A DNA stretch of 64,000 nt from Lycium barbarum. Taxonomy: Eukaryota > Streptophyta > Magnoliopsida > Solanales > Solanaceae. The stretch spans positions 64,480,782 to 64,544,781 of the forward strand of contig NC_083344.1 in the NCBI RefSeq assembly GCF_019175385.1. The letters run 5' to 3'. The translations under genes were made by a program, and so were the position numbers. The first letter of the stretch is position 1; each line of letters begins with the position of its first letter. Positions 36,868-48,500 of this stretch are shown here, in pieces. The notes below the pieces were generated by a model. That model was given only the letters and a program-made list of their open reading frames with translations. It made no database searches and had not been told where the DNA came from.

Positions 36868-37663
36868 GGGAGGAGACTATACACCATTTGTTTCTAACAT
36901 CAGATATAGCTAAAAGGACATCGTCTTTTTTCTGCAATGCTGCAGGAATAAGCATGGAAGGAGTGCAGCTGCAACAATTGATTGTGAAGTGGTGGAAGGC
37001 TCCAGTAACTGGCAGATTGAAACAGATATATGCTGCAGTGCCATCAATTATAATTTGGGAACTTTGGAAGAGAAGAAATGGTATTAAACATGGGCACAGG
37101 AAGGTTAATAGTTTAGTTATCTATCTAGTCTTACTCTCCATTCAAAGACTAGTATTATGCAAGAATCCCTCTATTAGAAATATTCCTGCTAGATGGAAGG
37201 AATTGATTCAAATGTTGGAGGGAGGCAAGGCAAGAGTGAATGTAACACAAGTTAGATGGAATATACCTCCACTGGGGTGGTGTGCTTGCAACACAGATGG
37301 TGCTTCTAGAGGTAACCCAGGGAGGAGTGCCTATGGTTTTTGCTTGAGAGATGCTGAAGGGAATTTACTATATGCACAAGCTGAGGAGATTGGTTATGCC
37401 ACAAATATAGAAGCAGAAATTGTGGCTATTTTGGAGGCCTTGAGGTACTGCAAGCAACAGGGGCTTCACAACATCATTTTTCAGACAGATTCTCAAACTA
37501 TTCAGAAAATATTGTCTAAAGAATGGAAACCTCCATGGAATATTGCAGGTTGGGTGGAAGAGGTGGAGGAATATAAAAGGGACCTGGATGTCATATTCAA
37601 TCATACTCTAAGGGAAGCAAATAGGTTGGCTAATGCTTTAGCCAACTTTGCTTTAGATGAAAG
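36868..37663 (+). pseudogene. LINE P zf-RVT end and RNase H domain
   Basis: Completes the zf-RVT knuckle ('EETIHHLF') after element G and leads through 'IIWELWKRRNGIKHG' into a plant LINE-type RNase H (RVT_3): 'CNTDGASRGNPGRSAYGF' (first catalytic Asp), 'NIEAEIVAILEALRYC' (Glu), 'FQTDSQTIQKIL' (Asp) and 'NHTLREANRLANALANFAL' (C-terminal REAN motif). All four blocks are intact and the frame is open for about 265 codons. It is interrupted at 37663 by solo LTR J; the ORF's last ~14 codons there are LTR sequence. After J the frame meets a stop within about ten codons. Confidence 0.9.
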
Positions 37664-38292
37664 TGTCACGACCCAGCTAGGGGCCGCGACGGGTACCCGA
37701 GGCTAACCACCGAGCACCCCTTATTTCCTCACTTGTCATAGTCATTTACGCTTCTTTATCATTCACAAATTCATAATTGCATGAAAATCATTTTTCGGTG
37801 GAAAACACAATTAGTCTATATATATATATATATAAATGCCTCATTAGGCTATCAAAATAATATATATAATATATACATGCATGCTGTAGTAGATTTGTGA
37901 GACCATCTAACCCACACTACGCACCTACGAGCCTCTACTGACATACTATACATGTAGACGGAACAAAACTCCGTCATGCCCAAAATATACATATGTACCA
38001 AAAGAATAATCATAAGCACCTCCGAACAATGGAGTGCTTCCAATCAGTTGACAGCTCCCAAGAATCCGGATCGAACTCGCCTCCCTGTCTACCTGTGGGC
38101 ATGAACACAGCGTCCAAAGAAAACGGACGTCAGTAGGAATGTTGTACTGAGTATGAGAGGCGTGAACAATAGCAACACATCAAGAAACTAAATGAGGCAT
38201 CAAGTATGGAGAAACTATACCTGACTGGGAATCATATGAAAAGTAATGCATGCTGACTTACTTTTATGCTTATCATCATCTCATGTATGCAT

Positions 38293-38363
<71 letters not shown>

Positions 38364-40184
38364 AAACTGCCCGACCATATAGGTGCGGTGTGATAATCAG
38401 TAACATTAGCCCGCGTCCAGGCCTCCTGTGTCCGGGGTACCATCTCATGCCGCCCACTAGTGGTGTCTGCCCATGCCAACTGGCCATGGTGTATCGTATA
38501 GCTGCCCGCTTTCGCGGTGACTGCCCGACCAACTAGGCTCGGTGTAATATGATTATAACATGCTCATCATAAAATACTTATAATAATATGCTTATCATCG
38601 TACATGCATAAGGACTCTAGAGCAACTGTATTTTATCGAGGTGACGTAAGGTCGTGAACCCTCGATTCCATTATGAACATATATGAACATTCTGCCTCAC
38701 CTTGAAGGGATTAGTATATAAGGTGAGTGTATACTAGGAACGACATCATTTACTTTATAAGAACGTCATATCATATCTCTTGACTCATATAGCTATTCAT
38801 GATCTTAGGCTCTTGGCTTTCCTGAATGTAGGAGAATCATGAAAAGGGAGAAGAATCATATCATGGGATTCATGCCATAGAAACAAAAGGATTAGCCTCA
38901 CATACCTTTGTCGCTCAGTTAAGCTATCGTTCATTTGTTCTCCTTCAATATCACGTTGCTACCTTCACGAGAGAATACGCATTATAGTTAGTCAATCGAC
39001 CATAAGAACACTTCGTTATTTCTAGAGAAAATTGGGCAGCATTTCCTTTGTTTCTACTACTTTTCCCATGTTCTATTTCAACTCCCAAACATTTACAACA
39101 ACACTCACAATATAGTATCAACATCCCTCATTTATCTACTCTTAGCAAAATCCATCATTTTTCTCCAATTTCTCCACGTTTAGTGGTTTTAGCTCATCAT
39201 CATAATTTCGCATACTTCACACCTATTCCATGGTCTATACGTCATTTATAACGTATTCATAATCACAACATATCAACGTTCATGATTCCATTCAACTATC
39301 ATTCAATTGTGACACTATTCACTCAGTAATGGCCCATTTTCTATGTTATTCTACATTTCAAGTATCTAAGCCTTCCAATACCTTGAAAAACATGGTATAG
39401 TCATGAAACATACCTTAGATGATGGTGGAATGAGCCTAGAGTGGAATTACTCCTTTAGCACCAAAACCCTTCTTCACCTCTTTTGGAATTTCTTGAAGGA
39501 GATGACTTCCAATTAGGTTTCATACACTTTGTTTCATAGATTTGGTGTTGATGATCTTTGATTTCCTTGGTATTCTTGTGGTTGAAGTGTTTGGAGAATA
39601 TTCTAGAGTGTTCTTGAGAGAGAGAGTGGAAGTGAAATGAAAAATGAAATGAAAGGGTCCCTTATACTTAAACTTAAAAGCTAGCCGACCATCATTATAC
39701 GGACCAACATACGGTCCGTACTATTTATACGGACCGTATGTGTCGCAGTATATTTGGTCCAGTGGCTATTCCTCCCTTTGGCCAATTATACGGTCCCATA
39801 TACGGCTGGTACAAATTATACGGTCCGTAGGTTGGACCGTATAATGCCAGTGATTCCATTTTCGTTCTCGTCGACTCGTTTGATCTCTGATCCTTATGGA
39901 ACCTTCTTAGCACTTGTTTACCACTTCAATACCAATCTAAAAGGCGTTATCACTTGTCTCTAAGACCTCATCACGCCATCACAGAATCGCCACTCATTAT
40001 TCTTATCTGATATACAACATACGTCTCGCTTTTCTTAACAACTTCCTTTCCTTATCTCGGATGGTTTTAAAATCTCGTTTAGGGTCATCAATTACTATTT
40101 CTTACTTCTCGAGACACCGCATACATTATGTCCTTCATCAACCTATTCATTGTACATGTACGGGGAATTTTCCAAAGTGTAACA
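37664..40184 (-). mobile_element. Element J: inverted solo LTR in LINE P
   Basis: 2521-bp LTR, on + TGTCACGACCC...AAAGTGTAACA. Flanks share AAAG (37660-37663 and 40185-40188), a shortened or mutated 5-bp duplication. Minus-strand modules in order: palindrome cluster with ATACGGACCGTAT (about 39695-39850), AAGGTATG (about 39409-39416), AGGTATGTGAGGCTA (38893-38907), stem-loop CTCACCTT/AAGGTGAG (38696-38727), stem-loop ATCGAGG/CCTCGAT (38635-38666), mini-hairpins (about 38400-38545), dyad TCAGTAG/GTACTGA (38130-38150). No internal region. Confidence 0.87.
38298..38358. repeat. (AT)n microsatellite in LTR J
   Basis: About 60 bp of uninterrupted AT followed by an A run. Source of spurious Tyr-Ile repeat open frames. 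Confidence 0.95.
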
Positions 40185-40297
40185 AAAGGTCCTTTGCAGT
40201 GCTACTTGTTTAAGGAGTTGAATGTGCAGATGAGAAGAATTCTAAATAGTGATAAGAGTCAAATTCCATATCTAAGAATAAGGAGTTACTAAAGGGG

Positions 40298-40828
40298 ATG
40301 GAGGAAGAAGGAGAATGGACACTAGGAGATCATTTCATTCAAATCCTGGAGGAGGAGAATGAGACTGATTTTTTATCTAACTATTTGTTTATTTTTGCAG
40401 GTTTATGTTACAGGACTAAACAATACAGAGGAAATGTCAACTGCTGTGTATTAGATCTTAGAAACAACATGTCAGATACCGGACAGCAATACAAGCACAG
40501 AAGGTACATCAATGACAGGGATCAAGTAGAGATGGTGTGGGTCTACTTTGTGGTATTAGTACCAGATGGTACTCAGTCAAAGGGGTATACACTACATTTA
40601 TTTGTATCAATGTCAAGGGATACTAGTATGCATATAGCTCAATTCAAGAATAACACAAAACAAGGTAGGGGTCACATGAGCACACATAGGGCAGACCTTA
40701 GGCATCAGGCAGCAGAGAAGCTGGATACAAATATCAAAGGCTTCTGGGAGAAGGTACATATCATACAGAAGACACACAATGAAGAATTTCAAGGCATATC
40801 GTGCAAGGAAAACCACAGGACACAATAA
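40298..40828 (+). CDS. Unknown 176-aa open frame in the LINE P tail
   Basis: An open frame starting 'MEEEGEWTLGDHFIQ' and ending 'SCKENHRTQ', acidic at the N-terminus and basic and polar after that. I recognise no domain. It lies on the LINE strand, about 85 bp beyond the predicted end of the RNase H ORF. 'IFAGLCYRTKQYRGNVNC' near residue 32 follows a TTTTTGCAG sequence that resembles a splice acceptor, so part could be a retroposed or captured exon, or simply 3' UTR. Length alone is weak evidence of coding. Confidence 0.3.
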   Translation: MEEEGEWTLGDHFIQILEEENETDFLSNYLFIFAGLCYRTKQYRGNVNCCVLDLRNNMSDTGQQYKHRRYINDRDQVEMVWVYFVVLVPDGTQSKGYTLHLFVSMSRDTSMHIAQFKNNTKQGRGHMSTHRADLRHQAAEKLDTNIKGFWEKVHIIQKTHNEEFQGISCKENHRTQ

Positions 40829-40879
40829 TCAAAAAATTCACAACACTGGACATGCACATATATACAAGGTAAAGCTAGT

Positions 40880-41353
40880 GTCATACAGATACAGCAGTTT
40901 CAACATAGAGGAAGAGTACACAATCAAATTCTAAGTCATGACCTATACCAAAGGGATTTGATGGATGCCTTATTTGTGGTATTAGCATCTTATGATGCTC
41001 ATTCAAGTGGGCAGAAATTAAATTTATAAAAGTATAAGCCATGGCTAGAAGGAGATTTACAACAGATACAAGTACACATGATACAGCAAAGTGGGGAACA
41101 AATAGAGCTTACAAAGTCACTGTAGATACAACAGGTTCATTAGAGTGAAAGAGTACACAATCAAATTCTAAGTCATGACCTATACAATATGGATTTGATT
41201 AATGCCTTATTTGTATTAGCATTATATGATGCTCATTCAAGTAGGCAAAATTTAAATATACACAAGTATAAGTCATGGCTAGAAGGAGATGTACATCAGG
41301 TACAGATACACAGGACAAATCAAGGAGGGGAACAAATAGAGTTTACAAAGCTT
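40880..41353 (+). repeat. 237-bp tandem duplication in LINE P tail
   Basis: Two adjacent copies offset by 237 bp share GTACACAATCAAATTCTAAG (40916 and 41153) and the following GTCATGACCTATAC, ATGATGCTCATTCAAGT and ATGGCTAGAAGGAGAT blocks. The copies differ by substitutions and small indels, so the duplication is old and probably existed in the source LINE. Confidence 0.85.
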
Positions 41354-41866
41354 ATAGGAGAAATGAAGCTCAGATCCAGCTGGTTGCGTGAGCATGGAGA
41401 AACACATCATCAGAAACACGACCACAACAACAGCTCGAAACCTCAACTCATACAGAGGAAATCAACAAAATGAGTCAATAGAGAAGGAGGGGGATTAATT
41501 CGTGTTCAACAACAAGCAATTAATGGAACAACAAACAACAATGGAACAAAAGGGCCGAAATCGACTCAGAACACGTACCAGAAAAGGAAAGAAGAAGACG
41601 AGAAAGAGTATATGGGAAAAGCAGGACCATCTTCATATCAGCTTCAAAGAGTCGCAACAAGTTTCAAACAAAATGGCATGAAAAAAGGGCAACAAATTTC
41701 AGATATCCCCAATTTAGAAACGGGGGTCAAATGTAACTTATTTGGACCGAACCAAGTTTGGGCCGGTCATTTGCTCTTTTATTTTCTTTGTTGGACCTTC
41801 TTCTTTAAATAAATAAAAAACCCAACTGGACATAATTAAATTAAAAAAAAAAAAAAAACTACTATT

Positions 41867-42273
41867 TCACACTACACCACCTATTCCATAAATTGTCTCC
41901 TAAATACTATGACCCTGACAAGCCCATCAAGAGAGTTAGAAATGTATCTTATACTTTCTAATTTCCAGATGCTGTCAAAATTCACCCCACTGTTCATGTG
42001 TCACTATTGAAGAAGTGTAATGCGGTTCCTGATCAAATTTCCTACCCTCCTGTTATTGATCTTGTTCGCCCTTATTTCCCTGATCCTAAATCCATTTTGC
42101 AAAGAAGGATGGTTAAGAAAGGTAACAAGGCAGTTGCACGGGTCTTGGTTATATGGGAGGATTTTTCAGCTGATGCTACTACTTGGGAGTATGCTACTGT
42201 GTTGCAGACAAGATTTCCTAGTTTTGATCCTCTAGGACAAGGATCTTTTGATGGAAGGAGTACTGATATATGA
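41867..42273 (+). pseudogene. Element A GPY/F end and chromodomain
   Basis: After LINE P the pol frame continues with 'KLSPKYYDPDKPIKRV' (GPY/F module), a stop, then 'KIHPTVHVSLLKKC' and a chromodomain-like 'VLVIWEDFSADATTWEYATVLQTRFPSF'. In chromoviruses this C-terminal domain is thought to steer integration toward particular chromatin. The domain is in one open frame from 41998 to the stop at 42271-42273 and overlaps the 3' LTR start by a few bases. It assigns A to the chromovirus clade. Confidence 0.88.
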
Positions 42274-42615
42274 ATTACAAGCTAAAAATTAACTCAAGAT
42301 TAGTTAGAATCCATGTCAGTAGTTAGTTAGTTATTTGAATTAGTTAGGGATTACTTGAATTAGCTAAAGGCGGGAAAGTTATTTACAAGTTTGTTAGGAT
42401 TCCATTTTGCAGCTGTAGCTATAAGAAGTTGTGATCTGGAGAATTGTATTCATTCATTCATATTACTCTTGTTCTTAATACAAGAACTATATTCTTCTCT
42501 TACATTTCCTTTATTTCCATCAAATTAGCTTCTTACTCGAATTCTTCCATTGAATTTCTGTTTTAGCTGCTGAATACTCGAGTTCTTAACTGAATTCTTG
42601 CTATTTTTTTTAACA
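42264..42615 (+). repeat. Element A 3' LTR (about 350 bp)
   Basis: Begins TGATATATGAATT right after a purine-rich GATGGAAGGAGTAC and ends TTTTTTTAACA, where the sequence changes abruptly to LINE coding sequence. A CAGAG at 42616-42620 would be the target duplicate; the left one is outside the window. TAGTTAGTTAGTTA and CATTCATTCAT runs are typical of short chromovirus LTRs. The left boundary is inferred from TG and the purine tract only, since the 5' LTR is not visible. Confidence 0.65.
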
Positions 42616-43990
42616 CAGAGAGCGACTCCAAGCTACTGATGGAATGCATTAAAGGGAAGAATAGCATACCCTGGTCAATGGAAAATGAAGTGCAGAAGTT
42701 GAAGATCATAATGAATCAAGCTGCCTGGTGAATCACTGCTACAGGTACGGGGTGTACATGGATCGGGTTTGTTCGGGTTTTTTAAATATCAAATCAAATC
42801 AATTGTGTTGGGTTTTTAAATCTACAAATCAAACCAACCCAAACCAATAAAAATTGGGTTGTTCAACTTCGAGTTTTCTCGGGTTTTTCTATTTTTTCAG
42901 GTAAAGTCTTCATATAAAACATATAACTTGCGCTTTAAATATTACTTTAGTCCTAATAAGATACAACAATCTAATTAAGGTGTTTCTTAAGAAATTAGCA
43001 CAAATGTAAGATAAGTGATTATGTTGTACTAAAATATTCAAAAAAAGATAATGAAATCGTTAAGCCATAGTGCGGCTAATAAGTATTAATTACATGACTA
43101 AATATAAAAGAAAATAAATCAAATTATGTATTTTCACTGTCTAAATCAATGCAAAACTAATATTAATAGAGATCCAACATTATTGTTATTCTTAGTGTTA
43201 GAAATGAATTTCTTTTGTTAGCATTAGTATTGATTTGGGCTTTATTTGAGTTACTAACATCTATGGGCTATAAAACTTATTCGATCATTCAAAAATTCTA
43301 AGTCCAAGCTTGAAATATATATGAAAAGACAAAAAACTATGAAAAATTTAAGAAATATTTATAAGTTACATTACAAATAAATGTTTTTATGTATAAAATA
43401 TTTTTAAAAATTGTATATATGTAATGTCGGGTTGGTTTGGTTCGGTTCGGTTTGACTTTTTTTAGTTAAAACCAAACCAAATCAACTATGCTCGAATGTT
43501 TTTTTCAATACCAAACTAAGTCAAACCTAACCACTAGTCTGATTTTTTTCTCGATTTGACTCAGATTGTCGTTTTTTTGTACACCCCTAGCTATAGGGAG
43601 ATTAACCAAGTGGTTGACAACTAGCATCTTTGAGTCACAATGCCTCAAGCAACATCTTGTATTCCAAAACTTCCAACCTCCCCCCACAAGTTAAAGGACT
43701 AATAGCAATGGATAAATGAAGTCTCCCAACTATGAGTCTCTAACAGATGGAGGAGAGACTTTACCTTTGACCCTCCATGACAAGTATATAGAACTTTTTG
43801 CATAAATGGTATTAGCCACGTTAGCTATCCAAGCATAGGCATTTACCTCATCTCAAATGGATCTGGGTAGAACTAGCCAGATTCCAGTTTCGTAGGGGGA
43901 GTTCATGGCTTTGTACCTACCTCAAATGAGATGTAATTGTGTTTTGGAGAAAATAAAATGCTAGTTTATTTCTTAAGAAAAAATTATTGA
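42616..43990 (+). mobile_element. LINE M: RNase H and 3' end fragment
   Basis: 42617-42731 encodes 'ESDSKLLMECIKGKN', 'PWSMENEVQKLK' and 'IIMNQAAW', the last catalytic Asp block and helix of a plant LINE RNase H. After a TIR element (42749-43587) the frame continues 'CYREINQVVD', a worn version of the C-terminal REAN-x-x-AD motif. Sequence to about 43990 looks like decayed LINE 3' region, ending in an A/T-rich stretch. Element A is inserted at 42616. Its 5' part is outside the window, left of A. Confidence 0.72.
42749..43587. mobile_element. Non-autonomous TIR element in LINE M
   Basis: 839 bp bounded by GGGGTGTACA and TGTACACCCC, perfect 10-bp inverted ends. Near both ends lie further inverted GGTTTGGTTCGG-type and CCAACCCAAACC-type blocks. 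The interior is AT-rich with no transposase. TA-like flanks (GGTAC and TAGC) suggest but do not prove the duplication type. The LINE frame on both sides matches when it is removed. Confidence 0.82.
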
Positions 43991-44134
43991 GGTTTTTTCT
44001 ACTAATTTTGTCCATCAAGTGGAGATATTATAGGCAAGAAATTTTGTTCTTTCCCTCGTCAGAAAACGTATTGTATTTACCTGGGTTGTTTGAGCAGGAG
44101 TACGAAAAGTAAGTTTCTACTGAAAAGGAGTCTA
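43991..44134. other. Unassigned AT-rich stretch
   Basis: Between the LINE M remnant and the next TIR element. I see no gene, RNA or repeat end here. Confidence 0.4.
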
Positions 44135-45031
44135 TAAAGTCTCATTTATTTTTAGTAAAATTAAAATGTATGCATTTGAATACACATCTTAATATTAATA
44201 TTTGCATTAAAATTTAGATATTTGAATTTGAATACACATCTATATATATTAAGATTTGACTACTAAATATATTAGATTGTTTTCTCAACATCTGAATGTA
44301 TAGAACTTGTCTTTATTAAAAATTTAGCAAAATATAAAATTCAATTAACATACTAAATTAATCTAATACTATATCAACAAATTAATTTTAAAAAATTATA
44401 CGACTTGGTGGTGGTGATGGCTAGAGGTTGTGATTCTTGGTGACGATTGAGAATGGTGTTGGTTGATGGTGGTGGTTGTGCATAGGAGCTAGTGGGGTTT
44501 TTAGTTGTTAGCAGTGATTAACAGTAGTTGTTCGTGGTGGTGACTGATAATTGTAGTGGATGACAGTAATAGCTAATGTTCGCAATACACAGTGGTGGCT
44601 GATGGTGGTGATTGGTGGGTTGTAATGGTGGTTGATGGTGATGATTGTAAATGATAGCTAATGGTGGTGATGGTTGACAGTGATGATCGTGGTGGTGGTA
44701 AGGTCATTGTGGGTGGTCGTAGTTGATATTTCATAATGGTGGCAGCAAAAGGCAATAGTTAACTATGAAAGTAGATGGACTGATGGTGAATTGTCATTTT
44801 GTAAAATAAAAAAATTAGATATTTTAATGATATAAAGACTTTGTTTATAGATGTTAATCATTTCAATATTAAGATCCATAAAGTTATTGTAAACTTTTAA
44901 AAAAAAAACGCATTTAATGATTAAATTCTAAATAATTAAAATCCAAATCTAAAAAGCAAACCGACTAAATGAATGATATTTGAATTATTAAAATTAAAAT
45001 TTTCATTAATCGCAAACAAATGAGGCTTTTA
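44135..45031. mobile_element. TIR element with GGT-rich core
   Basis: Ends TAAAGTCTCATTTATTT and AAACAAATGAGGCTTTTA are imperfect inverted repeats in the style of hAT-like MITEs. Between them, 44400-44760 is a degenerate GGTGGTGATTG-rich stretch and both flanks are AT-rich. Flanking GGAGTCTA and ACTCTAAT might be a mutated 8-bp duplication. A minus-strand proline/threonine-rich open frame over the GGT core is low complexity, not a gene. Confidence 0.6.
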
Positions 45032-45070
45032 ACTCTAATCGACCATTATTCATCGGAATTCAGAAGTATT

Positions 45071-45310
45071 AGAGCCCGTTTGGATTGGCTTATAAGTTGC
45101 TTATAAGCTGTTTTGAGTGTTTGGCTGGCCAACTTAAAGTCATTTTGTGTTTAAAATAAGCTCAAAAAAATAATTGGGCCCATTTGACTTAGCTTATCTA
45201 AAGCAGCTTATAAGCCAAAAAAAAAAAATTAGACTACCCCAACTTATTTTTTTTAGCTTATAAGCTGCAAACAGCTTATAGGCATCATAAGGCCATCCAA
45301 ACAGGCTCTT
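45071..45310. mobile_element. hAT-like MITE
   Basis: About 240 bp with inverted ends AGAGCCCGTTTGGAT and ATCCAAACAGGCTCT (one mismatch), and internal GCTTATAAG palindromes that let the whole element fold. This is a common plant MITE type. It lies about 220 bp downstream of the protease gene's stop. Confidence 0.85.
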
Positions 45311-45445
45311 ACTCATGTTGGAACAGTTATTGTTTGACTTACATTTTGGTCTTTTGGAGTGCGCAATCACTTCACAGCATGATCATAACCAGAAGCATAT
45401 ACCAGACACATACAAAAGGGGAGGGTTCTTATTATTAATTCCCCA

Positions 45446-45451
45446 TTTATT
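45446..45451 (-). terminator. Polyadenylation signal of the protease gene
   Basis: AATAAA on the minus strand, 83 nt past the stop codon, in a T-rich setting. It is the best candidate signal for the 3' end of the aspartic protease transcript. Confidence 0.55.
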
Positions 45452-45533
45452 TATGAAAGCACATACAAATAGAATGATTAAACTGAAATGGTAACATGAA
45501 CCAAAAGATAAAAGATTAGTCTTCTTAGTTTAA

Positions 45534-48500
45534 TTACATTATCATGTTATTCGACTTTGGTGGACTGTCACAATTTGCAGGGCTCCAGCCTATTGCTTGC
45601 TTCTCATTGTCATAGATCACCATTTTATCTTGCATTGATATATCTGGAAAAACAGGTAATTAGATTAATGATGTTTCATTGGAATTGATTGTTGTTAAAT
45701 ATAATGATAGTGGAAAAATGCACTTAAACAAACTCAAAACGAGGCAACCATTTTAAACTCATACCTCCAATAAGGTTGACATTTTGCAGGCCAGCTTCAG
45801 TACCATTTAGAACTCCCAAGCAGATACTGCCCTTTGACTACAAAACAAGTTAATGTATTCATATTTTCCCCATCCATCCTAAAACCAATACACCATGTAA
45901 AGAAAGAATGTTGAAAATCTTACTGAGATAATAAGATATGATTCAGGGGGGATTTCGAAATGAACTTTGGATTTCCGTCCATTGGAAAAGCTAAGTGCAA
46001 AGTGCTTGAAGTATTTCTTCACATCATTTATGGTTTTGAAAGGTCTCCTGCCCTTCCAGCATAATGGGAGTGTATAGTCATCCTTTGTTTCTCTTAGCGG
46101 CTTCCCATTCAGTTCTTTCTTCAACTGTCAATACAAGTGGAACTACAATAAGTTACAATAGACAGACATATTAAACCAACCAAAGATATCCATAAACGCA
46201 AATTCTAGATGTTGTACCACTTACTAGTGAAATGAAACCTTGGTATGTATGTGAGTTTAGGTAACTGAAGGAACTTCCACTGTCAAAGACCACAAAAAGG
46301 TTCTTGAATCCTGTGCCTTTACCTCCAAATATGAGTTCTCCAGATCCTGCTGAATAGTGCTTCCTGTCATTCATGGAACATCAATTTAGAAAGCGAAAGT
46401 TTGGTTCGTCTCTTTTATAATTTGAGTGAGAAGTGTGCATTACATGTGATCATGTGCCATAGGAGTCCAGACTATGCGTGAGGAATCATAAACCTCATCT
46501 CCAAAGAAGAGAAAGCCTCCTCCTCTGCCACTCAAGCAATGGCCTACCACATTTCGCACTAGACCCTTGCTGTGAAGCTGAGACACAATGCTCGCTTTTC
46601 CTTTCCCAAGACCAAGCACTCCATCCAAAGGATGAAAAGCTTGACCAGGTAACTGATCATATCCACACCTATAAAGTTACACAAAAATGAAATATGAATT
46701 CGTTTGATCTCGTGTTAAAAAATAGTTCCGAGAGAAGGACTATCATAGACTAGAGTTATTTATCCAATCAAGGAAGCTTCAGAATCTGCTGAACGAACAA
46801 ATTTTCCTATTCTTAATTATCGCCAATATTTATATTCAGGAAGTATAGTCAAGAAGGGAATTGTTGGACCTTCTTTAAACAATTAAGCACGGTCATTATG
46901 TTTATGTATACAAATTTACAGAACAACTGTGTGGCTTCATCTAGGTTACATCTTCAAAACAGCATAACAGATGTCCAGTTGGCCTTCCAAACGTTAATTA
47001 CTGCGGGTAGGGAGTGACCTTTTCTCCGTGTTTCTTTTTTATTCCTTTTACCAATCTGCAGAATATTTCTTTTAATTCGGTTTATGATGTTGATTAGGAG
47101 GAACAGGATATATATATCGTAACAGTGTAATGCATATTTCTACTGAGTATATGTCATTCTTAATAGTACAAGTTTATCAATCATAATCTTCTATACATAG
47201 AATAAGGTGAAGCAATTGACAGTTCTTTCTTTTCTCTTATTTCCTTTTTTATATTAACTGCTCTATCTTTGGTCAATAGAGCCTCATAACGCTTCATTTA
47301 TTAGCAATAGGACAACAGTCTTAACAAACTTGGAATGAAAACAAATAAGAATGCGAGTATTTGGAAAAGGACATTACAGAATATGCATTTTGATACAAGC
47401 AAGACAGGTAAAAAAAAAAAGAAAAAAAAAGCATAGAGAATGAGAGAGAACGAAGATTGCTAACCCTAAAGCCAAACGAGGTATTATCCAAGCACCATTG
47501 GTCATGTTGAACGTAAACAAATCATTAAGAAGGACACCTAGAGATGAACCTCCATCGGCATAGTCAACCTGATAGTCACATTGTTCTGGACTCTCACATC
47601 TGTGATCACCCTGGTGCAACGAGGCACAAAGCGGGTCCTTGCATGGCACAAGGTCATTGTTTGGTTTGTAGAATGGATGAGGCGCCTACAAGTATACAAG
47701 TAGTAGGATGAGAAAGTCTGAAACTGGTTCAAATTTTATTATCAAAAACAAGAATGATCCTATCAACAACTGATTAAACTGGTCCTCCCTCTACCTTCCT
47801 TTCTTATTGAGCTGGAATACACAATAAGCAGGGGCATTCCTTGGGAAATGCAAAAGTCAGAAGAACTATCTCCCAATTCTTCAGTACTTAATTGACCTCC
47901 AGAAGTATAGAGGTTGCACCCAATGATAAAATAGTATAAGATTGCATATGATCATTTAATTTGAGATAGTAATACGCCATTACAGTTACGAAGAACCCAA
48001 ACTAACCTAAAATGTGCATAAAGCTAATGAGATAATTTTGTACTCAATTTTGAGTATTGAACTAGTAGCATAAAATGAGTTGTAAGAAGAGCTTACTCTT
48101 GTGCAGCGAACACAGGGAGCATCACATTGGAGCCAGGTGAGGTCGCTGCCAGTGTCAGGATCAAGAAAGAAAGGCCTTGAAGGCTGCCCTATATTCAGTT
48201 GAACATAGTAATAACTGCACAGCATAACTAATACAATCAATTTAACTCCAATAGGTATTACAGTCTTCCTATTTCAAAAATACTATGGAAAACGGTCCAT
48301 GTGAAGCCTACGGCCTAGTAAATAAAAAAGGACAGACCGGTGGACAAAGCTCTAGGTATGCACAGGATTTGGGGAAAGACCGGTGCACTAAGCTCTAGCT
48401 ATGCATAAGATTTGGGGAAAGGCCGGACCACAAGGGTCTATTGTGCAGCTTTACACTGCATTTCTGCAAGAGATTGTTTTCACGGCTCGAGCCTATGCCC

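Larger units (their letters stand above)
27982..41858 (+). mobile_element. LINE P: 5'-truncated non-LTR retrotransposon, split twice
   Basis: An L1-type plant LINE tail inserted in A. Pieces are 27982-28099, 36868-37663 and 40189-41858, about 2.6 kb in all, holding the zinc-knuckle-like zf-RVT region, the RNase H domain and a long 3' tail ending in 16 A residues (41843-41858). Flanking duplications are CTACAATT (27974-27981) and CTACTATT (41859-41866), one mismatch. 5' truncation plus poly(A) is the hallmark of target-primed reverse transcription. LTR element G and solo LTR J later landed in it. Confidence 0.88.
40189..41858 (+). mobile_element. LINE P 3' tail and poly(A)
   Basis: About 1.67 kb after the RNase H stop, longer than the few hundred bases usual for a plant L1 3' UTR. 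It holds a 176-codon open frame (40298-40828), a 237-bp tandem duplication (about 40880-41353) and a terminal 16-A tract at 41843-41858. AATAAA-like sequences occur near 41808-41816 (AAATAAATAAA), shortly before the tail. Confidence 0.8.
1..42615 (+). mobile_element. Element A: old Ty3/gypsy chromovirus split into six pieces
   Basis: One degenerate Ty3/gypsy element whose pieces read in canonical order: gag, protease, reverse transcriptase, RNase H, integrase, chromodomain, 3' LTR. Pieces are 1-1825, 14097-14354, 15658-16870, 24501-24673, 27631-27981 and 41867-42615. At each break the coding frame of one piece is continued by the next, and the intervening DNA is bounded by a short target duplication. 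The left end, with its 5' LTR and primer site, lies outside the window. Many stops, frameshifts and lost catalytic residues mark it as an old inactive copy. It is inserted in LINE M: after its 3' LTR the sequence turns into a LINE RNase H domain. Confidence 0.9.

Noticed and set aside
37640..37706. Extended C-terminus of the LINE RNase H frame
   Set aside because: The last ~14 codons come from the end of solo LTR J, not from the LINE.
38281..38532. Tyr-Ile repeat open frames (also near 4103-4363, 33361-33702 and 57825-58283)
   Set aside because: Translations of AT microsatellites in LTRs.
44573..44755. Proline/threonine-rich minus-strand open frame
   Set aside because: Reverse translation of the GGT-rich core of a TIR element; low complexity.
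48214..48227. Alternative upstream splice acceptor for protease exon 2
   Set aside because: TATTAG at 48228 could serve, but with exon 1 ending in phase 2 only the TGTGCAG acceptor at 48215 keeps the frame and gives the conserved PLGYYYVQLNIG.
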